The notes under the pieces are model-generated. The model did not search any database. It had not been told where the DNA came from and saw nothing but the letters and a program-made list of their open reading frames with translations. Below are positions 59,968-64,000 of a DNA stretch of 64,000 bases, piece after piece; within the stretch, counting starts at the first letter, position 1; every line of letters starts with the position of its first letter. Source of the DNA: Glaciecola sp049650345 (GTDB taxonomy: Bacteria > Pseudomonadota > Gammaproteobacteria > Enterobacterales > Alteromonadaceae); the NCBI GenBank assembly GCA_049650345.1, contig JBARZY010000140.1:1-64000 (forward strand), read 5' to 3'. The translations under genes and the position numbers were made by a program.

Positions 59968-60801
59968 ATGAATGCAATTGAGTATGCACAAAAGGCAACC
60001 GAACTTTATACTGTTCCTGACACGGCGAACCAGCTTCGAAGATTGTTTGAACGAGATGATTCACACATGAGCGATATTGCACAAGTGGTGTCAGCAGATC
60101 CAGGCTTAGCGGTGCACTTACTGAAGTATGCCAATAGTCCTATTTTTCGTTTTGAACGCAAGATTGAGTCTTTAGAAAAAGCTATTCAGGTAATCGGCGT
60201 AAAATCGGTGTACGAATTTGCTTTAGTCTTTGGCATCACCAACATGATTACGCGCGACCACCAAAAGTACATAGATCTCAATAAATTTTGGCAGCAAAGC
60301 ATACTATGCGGATTGTATGGCATGTATTTCGCCCGCAAAGTAAAAGAGCGCGATGTCTCGCGGATGTATACCAGTGGCCTACTGCACAATGTGGGTGAAC
60401 TTGCCGTGCTTCGGGTAAGTCCAGCAGTTGCTCGGGACTGCAATCGGTTAAGCCCCAAAGGATTGCCAAAGCAATGTCAAGAAGAGGTGCTCGGGTTTTC
60501 GTATGCAGAGGTGTCGGCAGCTTTATTACAACGCTGGTTGATTCCAGATGCACTGGTATCTACAGTTGCCATGCAGCATCACGATGAAGCGCCGGCAGTA
60601 ACGGTGGAGTCACAGATTGCGCAACTTGCTTACAATTTGGCCGTAATTGAAACTCATAAGGACTATTATAATGTAGACGAGCATTTACCAGAGTTTTTAT
60701 ACACTAGCTTACAACTCGATAAAGATATATTGCATGAAGCGATTGAAAACAATCGAGACGAATATGAATCCCTCTCGGCTATTTTTAAAATGCATGGTTA
60801 A
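59968..60801 (+). CDS. HDOD domain protein
   Basis: About 277 residues from the ATG at 59968, with AGGAG 13 bases upstream; a GTG at 59944 would add eight residues but leave the ribosome site inside. The HDOD fold spans residues 10-200: VPDTANQLRRLF, DPGLAVHLLKYANSP, IQVIGVKSVYEFALVFGI, HNVGELAVLR and AALLQRWLIPDALVSTVAMQHH. Like other HDOD proteins it lacks a complete HD phosphodiesterase motif. These are signalling-associated proteins, often linked to c-di-GMP or stress regulation. It follows the reductase gene by about 50 bp. Confidence 0.85.
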   Translation: MNAIEYAQKATELYTVPDTANQLRRLFERDDSHMSDIAQVVSADPGLAVHLLKYANSPIFRFERKIESLEKAIQVIGVKSVYEFALVFGITNMITRDHQKYIDLNKFWQQSILCGLYGMYFARKVKERDVSRMYTSGLLHNVGELAVLRVSPAVARDCNRLSPKGLPKQCQEEVLGFSYAEVSAALLQRWLIPDALVSTVAMQHHDEAPAVTVESQIAQLAYNLAVIETHKDYYNVDEHLPEFLYTSLQLDKDILHEAIENNRDEYESLSAIFKMHG

Positions 60802-60814
60802 ATAAGCATCGTTA

Positions 60815-61618
60815 TTAATCAAATACTGCAACGGTTTGACGGCTCAAAGCAATAACTTCACCATGAGCGTCCCAGATCGTTGCTTCGGTGTGTCCATAAC
60901 CGTTGGCTGCTTGGCGTGTATCTGCTTTATATGCAAACCAATCGTTCGGCGCCAGAGCGCGGTGAGGATGAATGAATTCTAGATTCCATGACACCGTGCT
61001 AGCAGGAGCTGGCCATTTTAACATTTGCAACAATGTGGGTGGCCAGGTGTCAATTAAGCTAACAATGTGGGCATCAGTAACTTGTTGAGGCGGCTTTTTA
61101 AAACGCATCCAACCGTAATAGTGGCTGCATTTTTTACCAGTGAATGGTATTCCTCCTTCATCAAGTGCTAAATCAAAATGACGCAAAAACTTGGGCGTCA
61201 CTTTTGGAATTTGCGGAATAAAGTTAGCCTTTTTTGGCACGTTTAAATGGTGTTTATCAGTATTCTCGACCACTATTTTTGATTGTCGGTGCTCACCGAA
61301 ACAAAACTGACTCACTACACATATTTTACCGTCTTGACTTGCTCTGGCCTGAATTTGCGATACGTTTTTGCCTGCTCGAATAATTTCGACGGATATTGAA
61401 AAAGGTTGTTCAGCCATTAATGGGCCAACAAAGTTAGTCGACATAGACCGCAATACTCGTTCAGGATTGACATAAGGTTTTGCTGCTGCATATAAAATAC
61501 CGGCAGATAACCCCCCATATACCGTTCTACCTTGAGACCAGTCTTTTGCAATTGTGATGCTGTCGTTGGGCTTGTCAATATGCAAGGCCGCTAATTGTAA
61601 GTAGTCATCAATTAACAT
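60815..61618 (-). CDS. acyl-CoA thioesterase family protein (TesB-like double hot dog)
   Basis: 267 residues forming two hot-dog domains: the N-terminal half has DWSQGRTVYGGLSAGILYAAA, LRSMSTNFVGPL and QIQARASQDGKICVVSQFCFG; the C-terminal half has MRFKKPPQQVTDAHIVSLIDTWPP, WNLEFIHPH and the acid-base motif EATIWDAHGEVIALSRQTVAVF. This is the 4HBT_3/TesB-like thioesterase pattern; substrate acyl-CoA is unknown. It starts with ATG preceded by AAGG ten bases upstream. Convergent with HDOD, divergent from the MFS transporter. Confidence 0.85.
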   Translation of the reverse strand: MLIDDYLQLAALHIDKPNDSITIAKDWSQGRTVYGGLSAGILYAAAKPYVNPERVLRSMSTNFVGPLMAEQPFSISVEIIRAGKNVSQIQARASQDGKICVVSQFCFGEHRQSKIVVENTDKHHLNVPKKANFIPQIPKVTPKFLRHFDLALDEGGIPFTGKKCSHYYGWMRFKKPPQQVTDAHIVSLIDTWPPTLLQMLKWPAPASTVSWNLEFIHPHRALAPNDWFAYKADTRQAANGYGHTEATIWDAHGEVIALSRQTVAVFD

Positions 61619-61799
61619 GTATTTATTACCTTATCTGGTCGGAGTAGTGGCATTGTTGTTCAAACACACTGAATAATCAAGCGAATAAAGGGGTTGGCTA
61701 GTATTCATTTTACGTATATTTACAAATAATTTACATAAATTGGTGTTTATTTTACAAATGCTAGAAGGTGGTAAGAGTTAACATTTGTAAGGATATACT

Positions 61800-63122
61800 G
61801 TGAGTACAAATACCTTGAGTACATCAACTAATGAAGTGTCCGCTCCGTCGCCTGCGTATCGTCGATACGTGTTATTAGTTTTAACGCTGGTATATGCGTT
61901 TAATTTTATTGATCGCCAAATTATTGGTATTTTATCACCTTTTATTAAAGCCGACTTGGGCTTAGATGATGCCCAACTGGGCTGGCTAAAAGGTTTTGCG
62001 TTCGCATTACTATATACATTTGTAGGCATACCCATTGCATGGTTAGCCGACCGTTATAGCAGGGTGAATATTGTCGCAATATCGCTAACTGTGTGGAGTG
62101 GTTTTACCGCTTTGTCGGGCTTTGCCAGCAATTTTACTCAACTAGCTTTGGCACGAGTTGGCGTTGGCATTGGTGAAGCCGGCGGCAGCCCTCCCTCTCA
62201 CTCAATGATTTCTGATTTGTACAAACCAACCGAACGCGCAAAAGCGCTGGCTATTTATTCTCTTGGCATACCTTTTGGTATTATGGCTGCGTATTTCGCC
62301 GCAGCGTTTTTTTTACAAGGTGGTCAAACTGATTGGCGAACGGTAATGATCGCTGTTGGTGTGCCCGGTGTGTTACTCGCAATACTGATGAAATTTACGA
62401 TAAAAGAGCCAAACAGAACATTAGCACCCAGTGGTAATGTGGCTAGCATGAAGCTAAAAGATGCAGTGAAAACCCTGTTAAAAATCCCTACTTGGTGGGG
62501 AATGTGTTTAGGTATTTCTTTTGGTTCCTTTGGAAACTACGCTATTTCAACATGGATAATCGATTTTTACGTGCGTCTTCACAGCGACGTAAGTATTCAA
62601 AGTTTACTGATTGTTTTTGGTATCATAAACGGTACAGCGTATGCCTTGGGCGTATGGTTAGGAGGCGTTATTGCCGACAAATGGGGTAAAAGCGATCGCA
62701 GAGCTTATGCCTTGCTACCCACTTACGCAATGCTAATAGGCGTTCCGTGTTTTGTTGCGTCTTTGTATGTGGCCAGCCCTTGGGTATCAATTGCTTTGCT
62801 TACTGTATTGTTGTTTACCAGTGGGATGTATTTAGGTCCTTGCTTTGCCATTGCTCAAACACTTGCGCCAGTAAACGCACGAGCGATGTCAACGGCACTA
62901 TTTTTCTTTGTACTGAATATAATTGCACTGGGTGGAGGCCCTACATTGGTAGGTATCGTTAGCAGTATGTATGCAGATACTATGGGCAATGGCGAAGCCT
63001 TACGTTTTTCTATGACCTTACTCGTTGTGCCTTATGCGCTTTCTATTCTTACGTTTTGGTGGTCATCTACGCGGATCAAGCAAGATTGGGCTGCAGCTGA
63101 ACAGAGGCAAGCAGCGGCGTGA
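61800..63122 (+). CDS. MFS transporter, spinster-like
   Basis: 440 residues with 12 predicted membrane segments, starting at a GTG six bases after AAGGA. The N-terminal NFIDRQIIGIL helix, the loop motif GIPIAWLADRYSRVN and GVGIGEAGGSPPSHSMISDLY are hallmarks of the spinster-like group of the major facilitator superfamily; the LYKPTERAKALAIYSLGIPFGI segment agrees. Substrate is unknown; relatives near aromatic or lipid catabolic genes are common. It is convergent with the AlkB-like gene and shares a bidirectional terminator. Confidence 0.9.
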   Translation: MSTNTLSTSTNEVSAPSPAYRRYVLLVLTLVYAFNFIDRQIIGILSPFIKADLGLDDAQLGWLKGFAFALLYTFVGIPIAWLADRYSRVNIVAISLTVWSGFTALSGFASNFTQLALARVGVGIGEAGGSPPSHSMISDLYKPTERAKALAIYSLGIPFGIMAAYFAAAFFLQGGQTDWRTVMIAVGVPGVLLAILMKFTIKEPNRTLAPSGNVASMKLKDAVKTLLKIPTWWGMCLGISFGSFGNYAISTWIIDFYVRLHSDVSIQSLLIVFGIINGTAYALGVWLGGVIADKWGKSDRRAYALLPTYAMLIGVPCFVASLYVASPWVSIALLTVLLFTSGMYLGPCFAIAQTLAPVNARAMSTALFFFVLNIIALGGGPTLVGIVSSMYADTMGNGEALRFSMTLLVVPYALSILTFWWSSTRIKQDWAAAEQRQAAA

Positions 63123-63140
63123 TAAAACAAAAATAGGATG

Positions 63141-63164
63141 AGCGTTGTTCAACTGAACAACGCT
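63141..63164. terminator. bidirectional terminator overlapping the end of the AlkB-like gene
   Basis: A perfect ten-bp stem (AGCGTTGTTC 63141-63150 with 63155-63164) and four-base loop, flanked on both sides by T-rich (in the exit direction) sequence, serves both the MFS gene and the leftward AlkB-like gene. It overlaps the latter's stop codon and last codons. Confidence 0.75.
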
Positions 63165-64000
63165 ACAAATTTATTTTTGGGTTGGCTTTGCTGTTGCTGC
63201 TGCAAAATGGCGAGTTCTTGTTCATTAGCATAATGACTGTCCCAATGAGCCAGTTTAGGTCGCATTAAAGCGAACCATAATGGCGGTAAAAGCGCTATTA
63301 CTATCGTCGATATATACCCGCTAATCATTACTGGTGCTTCTTCCATTGGTGCGAGTTTCTCGAACGGCACTGCTCCCTTAGCGTGGTGATGAGAATGACG
63401 CGGTAAATTAAACATGGCCCAACAGCTTATCTTTTTATTCGAGTTCCACGAATGTTTTGGCTGAACTATTTGTTTTGGGTCACGCACTAATCCATAGTGC
63501 TCCATATAATTCACTACTTCTAAAAAGAATTTTGCAAACAAACCAATTAAGCTGACAAACAGAACAGCTTGTAGGCCCGCTAGTAAGCCACTTCCTAATA
63601 ATATCACCGCGGTCATCATGCAACCACGTAGGTAGCGGTTATGCCAGCTTAATAAGGCTTGTTGCTTACGCTGCAAACGTTTGCTTTCAATTTTCCAAGC
63701 CGATCTGTTTGTGCCAATAACTGCTTTTATTACATGCACATACACGTTTCTACCGCGAGGGGCAGTGACCGGATCGTCGGCAGTGGCTACTTTCGCATGG
63801 TGATGATACACATGTTCGATAGAAAAATTGGCATCAAAGCTAGTCGCTAATAGCCAACGACCTATACATACATCTCTCTTATTACCGACACGATGCACTA
63901 ATTCATGACCTACAACGGTAGCGATGCCACTTAACATTAATCCAGAAAATAATGCTGATAAGGCTAGCATAAAATAACCAGTGCTAGTTTTTGCTTCCAC
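63149..64000 (-). CDS. AlkB-type membrane non-heme di-iron hydroxylase, partial (5' end beyond window)
   Basis: The frame is open to the window end, so the N-terminal about 80-100 residues are missing; 284 codons with stop are seen. It belongs to the integral-membrane alkane monooxygenase/desaturase superfamily. The four histidine clusters are present: GHELVH, EHVYHHH, NYMEHYGL and LPRHSHHHA, the last two being typical of alkane 1-monooxygenase rather than lipid desaturases. Membrane helices lie between them. Substrate may be an alkane or a fatty acyl or sterol-type compound. C-terminal Gln-rich tail (LQQQQQSQ) is unusual but minor. Confidence 0.88.
   Translation of the reverse strand: MEAKTSTGYFMLALSALFSGLMLSGIATVVGHELVHRVGNKRDVCIGRWLLATSFDANFSIEHVYHHHAKVATADDPVTAPRGRNVYVHVIKAVIGTNRSAWKIESKRLQRKQQALLSWHNRYLRGCMMTAVILLGSGLLAGLQAVLFVSLIGLFAKFFLEVVNYMEHYGLVRDPKQIVQPKHSWNSNKKISCWAMFNLPRHSHHHAKGAVPFEKLAPMEEAPVMISGYISTIVIALLPPLWFALMRPKLAHWDSHYANEQELAILQQQQQSQPKNKFVALFS

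Overview
The window reads as a stretch of chromosome from a marine gammaproteobacterium of the order Alteromonadales (Alteromonas/Glaciecola/Paraglaciecola-like). The evidence is gene content and order: smpB-ratA-rnfH, ppsR/ppsA, gcvA-ygdD-rlmM, a stand-alone EF-G, thrS-infC-rpmI-rplT/pheST-ihfA, and csiV-mfd-PilZ-lolC, all with moderate A+T. The exact genus is inference. I saw no phage, insertion sequence, integron or CRISPR array, so this is mostly core genome.

Layout. 1-5.5 kb: the end of a TonB receptor, then smpB, ratA-rnfH and the divergent pair ppsR/ppsA (gluconeogenic PEP synthesis and its regulator). 5.5-10.2 kb: two tiny proteins, a large FAD/Fe-S dehydrogenase (YdiJ-like), a DUF4826 protein and a small exported protein. 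10.4-15.1 kb: gcvA-ygdD-rlmM and a second-type EF-G. 15.2-19.2 kb: a leftward MoxR / DUF58 / transglutaminase operon. 19.5-25.3 kb: phosphoglucomutase, glycogen phosphorylase and a GGDEF-EAL protein. 25.3-30 kb: astE-HIT-ybjQ rightward; DUF2897, an M15 peptidase, dapE, yffB and an ACT protein leftward.

30-35.3 kb: a patatin, tRNA-Val(GAC), and an accessory-looking four-gene sugar-acid catabolic locus in two convergent pairs (SDR + lactonase-like amidohydrolase; enolase-superfamily dehydratase + class II aldolase). 35.4-44.6 kb: a DUF3080 lipoprotein, the translation operon thrS-infC-rpmI-rplT, pheST-ihfA and a small lipoprotein. 44.6-54.9 kb: leftward PilZ protein, mfd, csiV, cobalamin adenosyltransferase and penicillin-type acylase; rightward LolC/E permease and a purine phosphoribosyltransferase. 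55-64 kb: a CbiM-like membrane protein, a SufS-SufE fusion, a glycosyltransferase, ketopantoate reductase, HDOD protein, thioesterase, MFS transporter and a truncated AlkB-type hydroxylase.

Most interesting signals: (i) a stem-loop before thrS that copies the anticodon arm of tRNA-Thr(GGU), with a second hairpin upstream, suggesting ThrRS autoregulation by tRNA mimicry; (ii) infC starting on AUU; (iii) a cysteine desulfurase fused to its SufE partner; (iv) a compact four-enzyme sugar-acid pathway of unknown substrate; (v) a three-box DnaA-site cluster between an ACT gene and a patatin gene; (vi) terminator hairpins embedded in coding 3' ends (smpB, alkB-like) and in a signal-peptide coding region after ihfA. 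Several gene starts are reassigned from Shine-Dalgarno position and family length (ppsA, ydiJ, dapE, thrS, infC, ybjQ, tgpA-like, csiV, PilZ). I did not find a clearly new multi-gene defence or mobile system.
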